Origin: Paludibacter sp.
GTDB taxonomy: Bacteria > Bacteroidota > Bacteroidia > Bacteroidales > Paludibacteraceae
Reading direction: 5' to 3'
Assembly: GCA_024710005.1 (NCBI GenBank)
Contig: JANJVQ010000030.1
Coordinates: forward strand, 62,001 to 126,000
Length of the DNA stretch: 64,000 nt
Numbering within the stretch: position 1 is the stretch's first letter; every line of letters starts with the position of its first letter. Positions 19,592-28,685 of this stretch are shown here, in pieces. The notes below the pieces were generated by a model. The model saw only the letters and a program-made list of their open reading frames with translations. It was not told the origin of the DNA and did not search any database. Both the position numbers and the translations under genes were made by a program.

Positions 19592-20764
19592 ATGGGACAT
19601 ACACTTGGAGGTTGTGGTTGCGGTATCAACAAAAAAGGTTGCTGCCGGAACTCACATCAGAAATTAAGCACATTCGACTGGTTATGCGACCTGCCGGAGA
19701 CACATAAAGAGACTGATTATGTGGAGGTACAATTTAAAAATACGCGTAAAGGATATTATTTGAATAACACACGGATTCCCCTGGAAAAAGGAGATGTGGT
19801 AGCGGTTGAATCATCGCCCGGTCATGACATCGGAGAGGTGACCCTGGTCGGCCGGTTGGTTTTGTTGCAAATGAACAAGCAACACATCAACCCGGAGAAA
19901 TATGAAATCAAAAAGATTTACCGTAAAGCCAAAGAGACCGACATTGATAAATTCAACGAAGCCAAGGCTAAAGAACAGGAAACCATGATCAAAGCCCGTC
20001 AGATCGCTGAGAATCTGAAGCTGAACATGAAAATCGGCGATGTAGAGTTTCAGGGTGATGGCAACAAGGCTATATTTTATTATATTGCTGACGAAAGGGT
20101 TGATTTCAGGCAGTTGATCAAGGTGTTTGCCGAAACTTTCCGGGTACGCATAGAGATGAAGCAAATCGGAGCACGGCAGGAAGCCGGCCGGATTGGCGGG
20201 ATTGGTCCCTGTGGCCGGGAGTTGTGTTGCTCGGGCTGGATGACCAACTTCAATTCGGTGTCCACTTCTGCTGCCCGTTATCAGGATATTTCCATGAATC
20301 CGCAGAAACTGGCCGGCCAATGCGGTAAGCTGAAGTGTTGTCTGAATTTCGAGTTAGATGCCTATATGGATGCGATGAAAGACTTTCCTTCGAAAGAAAT
20401 TCAGTTGGAAACACTTAGTAACACCTATTATCATTTCAAAACAGATACCTTTAAAGCGGCTATTTCGTATTCAACTTCGCCAAATTTCGGCGCCAACTTA
20501 GTGACAATTTCTGCTGAAAGAGCAAAGGAAATTATCGCGATGAATAAAATAGGCTTTAAGCCCGATGCATTAGAGCCCATAACTGATGGTGCTGAAAGCA
20601 TAATCGACTATACCAATGCAGTGGGAGAGGACAGTCTGACCCGGTTCGACGTAAAGAAGAAGAAAAAGTCGGGCCGCCGCAACCGCCCTGTACTAAAAAA
20701 GAATAACCAACAAAATAGTACTGCAAAACAACCCGGAAGAAATGACAAACCTTCGGCAAATTAA
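19592..20764 (+). CDS. ricT: PSP1-domain protein RicT (YaaT-like)
   Basis: The 390-aa protein contains a PSP1 domain and the Cys motifs of RicT: GPCGRELCCSGW and AGQCGKLKCCLNFE (residues about 208-255). In Bacillus the RicAFT complex binds iron-sulfur clusters and governs RNA maturation and development; the role in Bacteroidota is not established. The N-terminus is Cys-rich (GGCGCGINKKGCCRN). The C-terminus is a basic, disordered tail (KKKKKSGRRNRP). Its 3' end overlaps gldH by 23 bases. Confidence 0.92.
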   Translation: MGHTLGGCGCGINKKGCCRNSHQKLSTFDWLCDLPETHKETDYVEVQFKNTRKGYYLNNTRIPLEKGDVVAVESSPGHDIGEVTLVGRLVLLQMNKQHINPEKYEIKKIYRKAKETDIDKFNEAKAKEQETMIKARQIAENLKLNMKIGDVEFQGDGNKAIFYYIADERVDFRQLIKVFAETFRVRIEMKQIGARQEAGRIGGIGPCGRELCCSGWMTNFNSVSTSAARYQDISMNPQKLAGQCGKLKCCLNFELDAYMDAMKDFPSKEIQLETLSNTYYHFKTDTFKAAISYSTSPNFGANLVTISAERAKEIIAMNKIGFKPDALEPITDGAESIIDYTNAVGEDSLTRFDVKKKKKSGRRNRPVLKKNNQQNSTAKQPGRNDKPSAN

Positions 20765-21233
20765 AAGTGATGTTTTTGTTCTGATTGTGGTGGCCCTGGG
20801 GATAATTTCCTGCAGCCGGCAACCTGTTTATAATGAATTCAGTCAGCTTGATCCTGACGGTTGGTCGGCCGACAGTTCCAGTGTTTTTCAGATAAACATG
20901 GAAGATACATCCGGAGTGTACGACCTGACATTGCATATCCGTCATACCAGCGCTTATCCCTATCAAAATCTCTGGTTGTTTGTCGAACAGTTGTCGCCCG
21001 ACAGTCAGCTTGTGCGTGATACTATTTCCTGTGTCATGGCCGACCATGCCGGTAAGTGGTTGGGGACCGGGTCGGGTTCTGTATATCTGTTTTCAGTACC
21101 GCTGAAAAAACAGTATAATTTTGGAAAACAAGGTGTGTATCAGTATACTGTTGTGCATGGTATGAGAGATGAAATTTTAAGTGGAATCCAGGCCGTAGGG
21201 TTAAAATTGGAGAATCAGCATGGGGAAAAATAA
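20742..21233 (+). CDS. gldH: Gliding-motility lipoprotein GldH
   Basis: A 163-aa lipoprotein with a type II signal (hydrophobic [12 protein letters not shown], then the lipobox Cys in IISCSRQ). GldH belongs to the gliding and type IX secretion accessory set of Bacteroidota; many non-gliding species keep it. The body has the family pattern [19 protein letters not shown]. It overlaps ricT by 23 bases and trmB by 14, so it is translationally coupled. Its presence agrees with the two T9SS cargo proteins in this window. Confidence 0.9.
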   Translation: MTNLRQIKSDVFVLIVVALGIISCSRQPVYNEFSQLDPDGWSADSSSVFQINMEDTSGVYDLTLHIRHTSAYPYQNLWLFVEQLSPDSQLVRDTISCVMADHAGKWLGTGSGSVYLFSVPLKKQYNFGKQGVYQYTVVHGMRDEILSGIQAVGLKLENQHGEK

Positions 21234-21978
21234 GCTCGCGAAATTTGCTGAAATGGAATCTTTTCCGCATGTATTTCAGGTATCTTCGCATGATATTTTG
21301 TCGGGTAAAGTGTTCGTTAACAAGGGCAGGTGGAAAGAATTGGTGTTTAAGAACAACAATCCGATTGTGTTGGAGTTGGGTTGCGGGAAAGGAGAGTACT
21401 CGGTCGGGCTGGCAGCATTGTATCCGGATAAAAACTTCATAGGGGTTGATATCAAAGGAGCGCGCATGTGGACAGGGGCGAAAGAATCTTTTGAGAGAAA
21501 GATGACCAATGTGGCTTTTTTGCGTACCAATATTGAAATGATTCATCATTTTTTCGCTCCTGACGAAGTGTCGGAGATATGGCTGACTTTTCCTGATCCG
21601 CAGATGAAGAAAGTGACCAAACGCCTCACTGCTACGAATTTTATGAAGTCTTATCAGCAGTTTGTAAGAGACGGAGGCCTCATTCACCTGAAAACCGACA
21701 GCAATTTCATGTTTACCTATACTTGTGAAATGGTGAAGTCAAACGCGTATCCGGTAGAAGTTTCTACAGACGATTTATATGCCACCGTAAAAGACGATCC
21801 CATTCTTGGAATCAAGACCTATTACGAGCAGCAATGGCTGGAGCGGGGGCTGTCCATCAAATACATCCGTTTCAAACTGGAAAAGAAGGATGTATTTACA
21901 GAGCCTGATGTTGAAATAGAACATGATGCCTACCGTAGCTTTGGGCGCAGTAAGCGGCACGGACTTAACTCAGAATAA
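21220..21978 (+). CDS. trmB: tRNA (guanine-N7)-methyltransferase
   Basis: A 252-aa SAM-dependent enzyme making m7G46 in tRNA. Motif I is [16 protein letters not shown], followed by [12 protein letters not shown], the family signature [17 protein letters not shown] and [12 protein letters not shown]. The N-terminus overlaps gldH by 14 bases. Last gene of the holB cluster. Confidence 0.96.
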   Translation: MGKNKLAKFAEMESFPHVFQVSSHDILSGKVFVNKGRWKELVFKNNNPIVLELGCGKGEYSVGLAALYPDKNFIGVDIKGARMWTGAKESFERKMTNVAFLRTNIEMIHHFFAPDEVSEIWLTFPDPQMKKVTKRLTATNFMKSYQQFVRDGGLIHLKTDSNFMFTYTCEMVKSNAYPVEVSTDDLYATVKDDPILGIKTYYEQQWLERGLSIKYIRFKLEKKDVFTEPDVEIEHDAYRSFGRSKRHGLNSE

Positions 21979-21984
21979 TTATAT

Positions 21985-22107
21985 CATATAAGTCATATAA
22001 GAACCATATAAGCTTAAGAATACAACATTAACTGTTGAAAAACAGCATTGTTTTTGTTGCTTTTTCTGAATTTAGAACTTATATGGATCTTATATGGCTT
22101 ATATGGT
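21985..22107. repeat. Imperfect inverted repeat of CATATAAG units
   Basis: Three CATATAAG-like units at 21985-22012 face complementary CTTATATGG units at 22078-22107, giving an arm of about 28 bp with few mismatches around a 65-nt loop. Related direct units occur at about 10053-10080. It fills the trmB-mrp gap and may form the terminator or leader. Confidence 0.65.
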
Positions 22108-22127
22108 GAAATAAATCATTATATATT

Positions 22128-23234
22128 ATGACATTATATCCAAAATTGATTTTAGACGCCTTAAAGCACGTGCGCTATCCCGGAACCGGAAAGGATATTG
22201 TATCGTCGGGCATGGTGCATGAAGACATCCACATCAATGGAATGAAGGTTAGTTTCTCTATCGTCTTTGAGAAGCAAAATGATCCTTTTGTCAAGTCGGT
22301 TATTAAGGCAGCCGAAACGGCCATCCTGACTTATGTCGGGGAAGATGTGGATATCAAAGGTAATATCACACCGGTGCTGAAAGAAGTTCCCAAGCCTAAA
22401 CCCGCTTCCATTTTGCCGGGGGTGAAGAATATACTGGCGGTGTTCTCAGGTAAGGGGGGCGTGGGGAAGTCGACCGTATCCTCCAATCTGGCCATTGCGC
22501 TGGCATCACTCGGCTATAAGGTTGGTTTGCTGGATGCCGATATCCATGGGCCATCGATGCCCAAGATGTTTGGTGTTGAAGATGCTCGTCCCTACATGGA
22601 AGAAATTGACGGAAAGCAGATGATTATGCCGATTGAAAAATACGGCGTGAAGTTGTTGTCTATCGGTTTTTTTGTAGATCCCGAAAATGCCCTGGTGTGG
22701 AGAGGAAGCATGGCCAGTAATGCCTTGAAGCAATTGATTACAGATGCCAACTGGGGTGAACTCGATTATTTCGTGATGGACCTGCCTCCCGGGACGGGGG
22801 ATATTCACCTGACCCTGGTGCAAACCATGGGTATCACCGGAGCAGTGGCGGTCACCACCCCGCAGGATGTGGCGCTGGCTGATGCCCGTAAAGGAGTGAA
22901 TATGTTTTTGGGTGATAAGGTGAATGTGCCGGTGTTGGGTTTGGTAGAGAATATGGCCTGGTTTACGCCGGCTGAATTGCCGGAAAATAAATACTATATC
23001 TTCGGGAAAGAAGGGGGGAAGAGGTTGGCTGATGAGCTGGGGCTTCCCTTGTTAGGTCAAATTCCCATCGTGCAAAGCATCCGCGAAGGAGGCGATGCCG
23101 GTAAACCCATCGCTGTAGATATACATTCCATCTCCGGCATGGCCTTCCATCAATTGGCAGAGAAAGTAGTCGAACAGGTGGAAAACAGAAACAAAACACA
23201 GGACCCTACCCGGAAAGTAGAAATCACAAGGTAA
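22128..23234 (+). CDS. apbC: Mrp/ApbC-type P-loop ATPase, iron-sulfur cluster carrier
   Basis: A 368-aa protein with an N-terminal MIP18/DUF59-like domain (residues 1-85) and a Mrp/NBP35 ATPase domain. It has the deviant Walker A FSGKGGVGKSTVSSNLA, the Mrp signature LDADIHGPSMPKMFG, and DLPPGTGDIHLTL. Such proteins assemble and transfer Fe-S clusters. The C-terminus ends in a polar tail. It is a lone gene between an inverted repeat and a hairpin with DnaA-box-like sites. Confidence 0.93.
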   Translation: MTLYPKLILDALKHVRYPGTGKDIVSSGMVHEDIHINGMKVSFSIVFEKQNDPFVKSVIKAAETAILTYVGEDVDIKGNITPVLKEVPKPKPASILPGVKNILAVFSGKGGVGKSTVSSNLAIALASLGYKVGLLDADIHGPSMPKMFGVEDARPYMEEIDGKQMIMPIEKYGVKLLSIGFFVDPENALVWRGSMASNALKQLITDANWGELDYFVMDLPPGTGDIHLTLVQTMGITGAVAVTTPQDVALADARKGVNMFLGDKVNVPVLGLVENMAWFTPAELPENKYYIFGKEGGKRLADELGLPLLGQIPIVQSIREGGDAGKPIAVDIHSISGMAFHQLAEKVVEQVENRNKTQDPTRKVEITR

Positions 23235-23255
23235 ATACATGAATTCTTCGTAAAA

Positions 23256-23322
23256 GTTATCAACAGTTTTACGGAAAAGCTGTTGATAACTTGTTGAGTA
23301 AGCTGCACGACATTGTTGATAA
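23256..23322. promoter_or_regulatory. Hairpin containing DnaA-box-like nonamers
   Basis: AGTTATCAACAG (23256-23267) and its exact complement (23280-23291) form a 12-bp stem with a 12-nt loop. The nonamer TTATCAACA occurs at 23257, inverted at 23281 and again at 23314, one base away from the classic DnaA box TTATCCACA. It lies between mrp and the OmpA-like gene and could be a terminator, a regulatory site or a DnaA-binding cluster. Confidence 0.45.
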
Positions 23323-23418
23323 GTGCGGCTAATTTGCATCTATGTGCCTGATTATTATCAGTATTTTTGTGAGCAAAGTGTTAATGGTTTGCAACATCAA
23401 CTGATTATTCGATCAAGC

Positions 23419-24693
23419 ATGAAAAAATATTTATTTCTTTCCCTTCTTCTGTGTTGCGTAGTCACTGTTTTTGCCGGTGATATGTCAGACAGGATATCCA
23501 AATTCGGGAGATGGTCGATTGTAGGAAGCACCGGTATAAACAGGTTTGATGGGGACGTTGACCCTGATTATGATTATATTGGGATATTGAAAAGTCCCAG
23601 TGTTGATTTTTCATTGGAATACAATTTACATCCGGCCTTATCATTCGGATGGAACCTGGGAGGTGTCATTTTTAATCAGGATGATGTTGATGAAGTATTT
23701 ACGGCAGGTGGTGTGTATACTTCAACCTTTGTAAGTGTTGATTTGTTGAGTGTTCTCAATGGCAAAAAAAGCAAAAGATGGAGTGTGCTGGGAAATGCCG
23801 GAGTTGGTTTCTCGGGGTCAATCTGGCCAATCTACATGACTAACCGTCCCGGGACAGTTCCTCCGGATCCGGTTAATGGAGTCGTTTTTCCTCCGACATT
23901 TTTTATTTTCCCCCTCACTGCAAGTGTTGAATATAATCTAAGTAAAAGATACAGCTTAGGTTTAAGTGTGAGGAAAGTTGTTACGAACACAGATCAAATG
24001 GAATCTATTCATCGTCACTTATATATGGACGAATGGCAGAATGTGAGTTTGTCGCTGCGTTATAAGTTTGTTACCAAAGATAACAAGCATTTCCGGGATG
24101 AGGTATTTGATCATAAAGAAGAGACGTCGCTTGCCATGTTTAATCAGTTACAGCAGGATGTAAATAATCTTACTCTCCGGATAGATGGTGTTGACAGTAA
24201 ACTTGATAATTTAGGCGAACGGATGGTTGCCGTTGAAGGCATTCTGTCGAATGACGGTCCAGATACAGATAAAGACGGTGTGCCGGATGTCAGGGATTTA
24301 GAACCCAATACAGCTCCCGGAACACCGGTCGATTTTTGGGGTAGAGGTCTGAGTGTTAAAACAGTAAAAGCAGATGAATTGCTATCTGTTTATTTCGATT
24401 TCGACAGCATAGAATTAGATAAGATTGCACAGATTACCCTGGTGAAGATTGCAGAAAAGATGCGTAAAGATGCCTCTCTGATGTTGGAAATCCGGGGATA
24501 TACCGATAATCTTGGATCTAATGTTTATAACCAACGCCTGAGTCAGCGCCGCGCTGAAAGGGTAAAACAGGAACTGCAAAAAGTGTATGGCATCCCGCAT
24601 AACCGCATGGTTGCAAACGGCAAAGGCAAAATCCCTGATCCACCGGTGAAAACACTGATGAACCGTCGTTGCGATTTCTTTTTTAGTAAGTAG
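23419..24693 (+). CDS. OmpA-family outer-membrane protein
   Basis: The 424-aa protein starts at 23419 (MKKYLFLSLLLCCVVTVFA, a clean signal peptide); the longer frame from 23323 has no signal sequence. Residues about 25-245 are a predicted outer-membrane beta-barrel. Then follow a short helical linker (LQQDVNNLTLRIDGVDSKLD), a calcium-binding TSP3-like segment (DTDKDGVPDVRDLEPNTAPG), and an OmpA peptidoglycan-binding domain (YFDFDSIELDK ... IRGYTDNLGS ... RRAERVKQELQ). It probably links the outer membrane to the cell wall. Confidence 0.9.
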   Translation: MKKYLFLSLLLCCVVTVFAGDMSDRISKFGRWSIVGSTGINRFDGDVDPDYDYIGILKSPSVDFSLEYNLHPALSFGWNLGGVIFNQDDVDEVFTAGGVYTSTFVSVDLLSVLNGKKSKRWSVLGNAGVGFSGSIWPIYMTNRPGTVPPDPVNGVVFPPTFFIFPLTASVEYNLSKRYSLGLSVRKVVTNTDQMESIHRHLYMDEWQNVSLSLRYKFVTKDNKHFRDEVFDHKEETSLAMFNQLQQDVNNLTLRIDGVDSKLDNLGERMVAVEGILSNDGPDTDKDGVPDVRDLEPNTAPGTPVDFWGRGLSVKTVKADELLSVYFDFDSIELDKIAQITLVKIAEKMRKDASLMLEIRGYTDNLGSNVYNQRLSQRRAERVKQELQKVYGIPHNRMVANGKGKIPDPPVKTLMNRRCDFFFSK

Positions 24694-24710
24694 CGTCTAT
24701 TGTTTAACGT

Positions 24711-24760
24711 CCCGTCATTGCGAGCGCAGCGCAGCAACCCCCTGATGGTCCGCACTCCAC
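24711..24760. repeat. REP-family copy
   Basis: One copy of the GTCATTGCGAG...GCAACCCCC hairpin family, with the usual trailing TGATGGTCCGCACT segment. It lies between the convergent OmpA-like gene and aguB. Confidence 0.85.
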
Positions 24761-24766
24761 TATTCG

Positions 24767-25639
24767 CTATCTCCACCGCTTTGTAATATCCTGAAACGCA
24801 TCTATGCGCCGGTCCCGAAAAAACGGCCACATCCTGCGTACAGTTTCTGTTCGAGTCAGATCAATTTCTACAATCAAATTTTCATCCTGATGATTGCCGG
24901 CTTGTGCGATGATTTCGCCCTGTGGTCCGGCAACAAAGCTATTACCCCAGAACTGAATACCATTGGTAACACCTGAAGGGTCTGCTTCGTGTCCGGTACG
25001 GTTGCAGGACAGTACATGCAAACCATTGGCAACAGCATGACTGCGTTGAATGGTAACCCAGGCATCCTTTTGCCTCATCTTTTCTGCTTCAGCATCTGTG
25101 CTTTCCCAACCGATGGCTGTTGGGTAAATCAGCAAGTCAGCTCCGGCCATGGCCATCAGGCGGGCAGCTTCGGGGTACCACTGGTCCCAGCAAACCAGTA
25201 CACCCAGTTTCCCGATGGATGTTTGAATGGGTTCAAAGCCTAAATCGCCGGGTGTGAAATAGAATTTCTCGTAATATGCCGGATCGTCCGGGATGTGCAT
25301 TTTTCGGTATTTGCCCGCGATGGTGCCGTCTTTATCCAGTACTACGGCCGTGTTGTGATACAATCCCGGCGCTCTTTTTTCGAATAAGGAGAGTACAATC
25401 ACCACCTGATGTTCTTTGGCCAGTTTACCGAAGTATTCAGTGGACGGACCGGGTATGGTTTCGGCCTGATCGAAAACAGCCGGATCTTCGGTCTGGCAGA
25501 AATACAAACCATTGTGTAACTCCTGCAACACCACGAGTTCTGCTCCTTGTTGGGCGCAGGTTACGATGTTTTGTGTCAGTTTGGCCATGTTCGCTTCGCG
25601 CGAGGCCGAGTTTGATTGTTGAATTAAAGCTGTTTTCAT
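24767..25639 (-). CDS. aguB: N-carbamoylputrescine amidase
   Basis: A 290-aa carbon-nitrogen hydrolase (nitrilase fold) converting N-carbamoylputrescine to putrescine, CO2 and ammonia. The catalytic triad is visible: Glu in VVLQELHNGLY, Lys in KYRKMHIPDD and Cys in VLVCWDQWYPEAAR. I use the start at 25639 (MKTALIQQSNS). The frame continues upstream through 16 codons of heptamer repeat, which is not conserved sequence. Its neighbour aguA supplies the substrate. Confidence 0.94.
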   Translation of the reverse strand: MKTALIQQSNSASREANMAKLTQNIVTCAQQGAELVVLQELHNGLYFCQTEDPAVFDQAETIPGPSTEYFGKLAKEHQVVIVLSLFEKRAPGLYHNTAVVLDKDGTIAGKYRKMHIPDDPAYYEKFYFTPGDLGFEPIQTSIGKLGVLVCWDQWYPEAARLMAMAGADLLIYPTAIGWESTDAEAEKMRQKDAWVTIQRSHAVANGLHVLSCNRTGHEADPSGVTNGIQFWGNSFVAGPQGEIIAQAGNHQDENLIVEIDLTRTETVRRMWPFFRDRRIDAFQDITKRWR

Positions 25640-25654
25640 TTTTTTTGTTTTTAT

Positions 25655-25802
<148 letters not shown>

Positions 25803-25804
<2 letters not shown>

Positions 25805-26807
25805 ATACGTACTGCATTGTTACACAATGCAACGAACCGTGTTGTTTGATTAACGGCAAGCAATTGATGCCAATTATTTTTCTATCCGGGAATGCCAGCT
25901 CAAGTTGTTTTAATGCGATTTCATCTTTAGGTGATTGATATGTCGGCATTAATACTGCGCCATTGATGATTAAAAAATTGGCATAAGTTGCAGGTAGTCT
26001 TTCCCCGGCTTCATACACCGCATCGGCCATGGGCAGCGGTATCAACCGGTAGGGAGCGCCCGACACCGTTCTGAATTGCATCAGTTCTTCCTCCATCTTT
26101 TTCTGTTCCGTGTAATGTTCATCCCTTTCATCCTCATATTTTACATACGCAATGGTGTTTACATCGCAAAAGCGGGCCAGGGTGTCGATGTGACTATCCG
26201 TATCATCTCCTGCCAGATATCCGTGGTTTAACCAAAGCATCCGGTGTAAACCGAAATAATCTTTCAGTCTGGCTTCAACGGCTTCTTTCGATAAATCATT
26301 GCGGTTATCTGATAGTAGACAGGTGGAAGTAGTCAGCAAAGTTCCTTCTCCGTCAGACTCGATGCTTCCTCCCTCCAGTACAAAATCAAGACAGTTTCTG
26401 TAAGTTACATTGCTGCCAAATAGCTGTTTATCGTACAATGCTTTCGTAATCTTATTGTCGAGTTCCGCTTCAAACTTCTTTCCCCAGCCGTTGAAAGCAA
26501 AATCATAAATCACTTTTTTCCCATCTTCCAATACGGTAATTCCCCCATGATCCCTGGCCCAGGTATCGTTAGTTGGTAATTCTACGAAAGTGATTCGATT
26601 TAAATCAATGTCTTTCAGCAGGGTTCTAATCCGTTCAGCATCCCGACAAACAATCAACAGATTTTCATACTGAATGATGTGACGAGCTATCTCAGCAAAG
26701 CATTGATTTACCTCGTCGAGCATATCCACCCAGTCGGTTTCCTCGTGTGGCCAGGTGAGTTGCACAAATTGCTGCGGTGCCCATTCGGGCGGTAGTTGTT
26801 TGTTCAT
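25803..26807 (-). CDS. aguA: Agmatine deiminase
   Basis: A 334-aa guanidino-modifying enzyme (pentein fold) that converts agmatine to N-carbamoylputrescine. Motifs are PTNDTWARDHGGI, LEGGSIESDGEG, NHGYLAGDDTDSHIDTLARF and the C-terminal nucleophile Cys in GSLHCVTMQY. Start is MNKQLPPEW at 26807; an alternative Met lies two codons earlier (26813). The promoter element at 26821-26828 leaves almost no leader. With aguB it forms the agmatine route to putrescine. Confidence 0.95.
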
Positions 26808-26820
26808 TGTCAATTGAGTG

Positions 26821-26828
26821 CAAAAATA
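26821..26828 (-). promoter_or_regulatory. -7 element for aguA (TATTTTTG on minus strand)
   Basis: CAAAAATA on the plus strand. Only 13 bases separate it from the opposing element at 26842-26849, so the two promoters are back to back. Confidence 0.5.
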
Positions 26829-26841
26829 GGAAAATTTTACC

Positions 26842-26849
26842 TATTTTTG
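26842..26849 (+). promoter_or_regulatory. -7 element for carboxynorspermidine synthase (TATTTTTG)
   Basis: Exact TAnnTTTG match, 18 bases upstream of the ATG at 26868. Divergent from the aguA element. Confidence 0.5.
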
Positions 26850-26867
26850 CATCAAAAATATCAAATC

Positions 26868-28070
26868 ATGGGAAAGGTACTTATTATTGGCGCCGGAGGC
26901 GTTGGGACGGTAGTGGCTCATAAAGTAGCTCAGAATCCGGATGTTTTTACGGAAATCATGCTGGCGAGCCGTACGAAATCGAAATGTGATATCATCGCGG
27001 CTGATGTGAAGAAACGTACAGGGGTAACGATACAAACCGCTCAGGTAGATGCGGATGTCGTGCCTGAGTTGGTGAAGCTTTTCAATAGTTTCAAACCGGA
27101 GCTGGTCATCAATGTGGCATTGCCCTATCAGGACCTGACCATCATGGATGCTTGTCTGGAAGCCGGAGTTAACTACCTCGACACGGCTAACTACGAGCCC
27201 AAGGATGAAGCGCATTTCGAATACAGCTGGCAGTGGGCTTACAAGGATAAGTTTGAAAAAGCGGGGCTAACGGCAATATTAGGTTGCGGATTCGACCCGG
27301 GAGTAACCAGTGTCTACACAGCTTATGCTGCCAAACATCATTTCGATGAGATACAGTATTTGGATATCGTGGATTGTAATGCCGGTGATCACGGTAAAGC
27401 CTTTGCCACCAACTTCAATCCCGAAATCAACATCCGTGAGGTTACGCAGAAGGGTAAGTACTGGGAAAACGGTCAGTGGGTGGAGACAGAACCGCATGAA
27501 ATCCACAAGCCACTCAACTATCCTGAAATCGGACCCAAAGAATCTTACGTGATTTATCACGAAGAACTGGAATCGCTGGTGAAGAACTTCCCAACCCTGA
27601 AACGGGCGCGTTTCTGGATGACTTTCGGTCAGGAATATCTGACGCACCTGCGCGTAATCCAGAACATCGGGATGGCGCGTATCGACGAGGTGGAATTCAA
27701 TGGTGTGAAGATTGTCCCCATTCAATTCCTGAAAGCCGTGTTGCCTGATCCGGGCGAACTGGGAGAAAACTATACCGGTCAGACCTCTATCGGATGTCGC
27801 ATCCGCGGATTAAAAGACGGAAAGGAAAAGACATATTATGTATATAACAATTGCAGTCACGAGGAAGCATTCAAAGAAACCGGCGCACAGGGTGTAAGTT
27901 ACACAACCGGCGTACCGGCCATGATTGGCGCGATGATGTTCTTTAAGGGCGAATGGCGTAAGCCGGGCGTTTACAATGTCGAAGAATTTAATCCCGATCC
28001 TTTCATGGAGAAACTGAATATCCATGGTCTGCCCTGGGTAGAGCTGCATGATGTGGATCTTGAATTATAA
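26868..28070 (+). CDS. Carboxynorspermidine/carboxyspermidine synthase (saccharopine dehydrogenase family)
   Basis: A 400-aa NADPH-dependent enzyme that condenses putrescine or diaminopropane with aspartate semialdehyde to carboxy(nor)spermidine. It has the Rossmann motif MGKVLIIGAGGVGTVVAHKV, NVALPYQDLTIMDACLEAGV, LGCGFDPGVTSVYTAYA and DCNAGDHGKAFATNFNPE, typical of this branch rather than lysine-forming saccharopine dehydrogenase. Start is ATG 26868; the frame from 26796 overlaps aguA antisense. It lies divergent from aguA, so the neighbouring genes supply its putrescine. The decarboxylase (nspC) is not in the window. Confidence 0.9.
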   Translation: MGKVLIIGAGGVGTVVAHKVAQNPDVFTEIMLASRTKSKCDIIAADVKKRTGVTIQTAQVDADVVPELVKLFNSFKPELVINVALPYQDLTIMDACLEAGVNYLDTANYEPKDEAHFEYSWQWAYKDKFEKAGLTAILGCGFDPGVTSVYTAYAAKHHFDEIQYLDIVDCNAGDHGKAFATNFNPEINIREVTQKGKYWENGQWVETEPHEIHKPLNYPEIGPKESYVIYHEELESLVKNFPTLKRARFWMTFGQEYLTHLRVIQNIGMARIDEVEFNGVKIVPIQFLKAVLPDPGELGENYTGQTSIGCRIRGLKDGKEKTYYVYNNCSHEEAFKETGAQGVSYTTGVPAMIGAMMFFKGEWRKPGVYNVEEFNPDPFMEKLNIHGLPWVELHDVDLEL

Positions 28071-28591
28071 TGATCTATTTACAGTTATTCATATCATTTT
28101 TCAAAATCGGCGTATTTGCCTTCGGGGGCGGATACGCCATTATTACCTTAATCCAGCACGAGATTATAACCCACGGTTGGATGACACAAAGTGAACTGAC
28201 CGACATCATCGCGATTTCGCAAATGACACCCGGACCAATCGGGATTAACTCGGCTACCTATGTTGGTTATGTTGCCTCCGGAAACATCTGGGGAGCTGTA
28301 ATTGCTACTTTTGCCATTACCCTGCCTTCTTTTCTGATTATGATTGCTATCACCCGTTTTTTCATCGTTATGCAAAAAAACAGGTACATGCAATATACCC
28401 TGCAGGGTCTGCGTCCCATGGTGGTAGGCATGATTGCAGCCGCAGCTATCCTGTTGATGAACAAGGAGAACTTCATCGATTACAAAAGCTATATCCTGTT
28501 CGGACTGGCCTTCGTAGCTTCCTTGTTTTTCAGGGTTCACCCGATCCTGATTATTATCGGCGCAGGAGTGTTGGGATACATTCTTTACTGA
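28070..28591 (+). CDS. Half-size chromate transporter (CHR family), unpaired
   Basis: A 173-aa inner-membrane protein with about five to six hydrophobic segments and the CHR signature FGGGYAIITLIQHE ... ISQMTPGPIGINSATYVGY. Short CHR proteins normally come as an adjacent pair, and this one resembles the second member. No partner is next to it: upstream is the polyamine gene (stop and start overlap, TAATG), and downstream only a heptamer tract. Substrate (chromate, sulfate or another anion) is unproven. Confidence 0.85.
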   Translation: MIYLQLFISFFKIGVFAFGGGYAIITLIQHEIITHGWMTQSELTDIIAISQMTPGPIGINSATYVGYVASGNIWGAVIATFAITLPSFLIMIAITRFFIVMQKNRYMQYTLQGLRPMVVGMIAAAAILLMNKENFIDYKSYILFGLAFVASLFFRVHPILIIIGAGVLGYILY

Positions 28592-28593
28592 AA

Positions 28594-28684
28594 CTAATAG
28601 CTAATAGCGAATAACTATTAGCTTTCAGTTCTCCGCTTTCCGCTTTCCGCTTTCCGCTTTCCGCTCTTAGTTATTCGCTATTAA
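28594..28684. repeat. 7-bp-period repeat tract
   Basis: Units GCTAATA, GCGAATA and ACTATTA, then GCTTTCC x4, then GCTCTTA, continuously in 7-bp phase. It fills the gap between the chromate transporter and the Na/Ca exchanger. Confidence 0.92.
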
Positions 28685-28685
28685 T

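Noticed and set aside
23256-23322. Chromosomal replication origin
   Set aside because: Only three imperfect boxes, no AT-rich unwinding block and no dnaA/dnaN nearby; kept only as a regulatory candidate.
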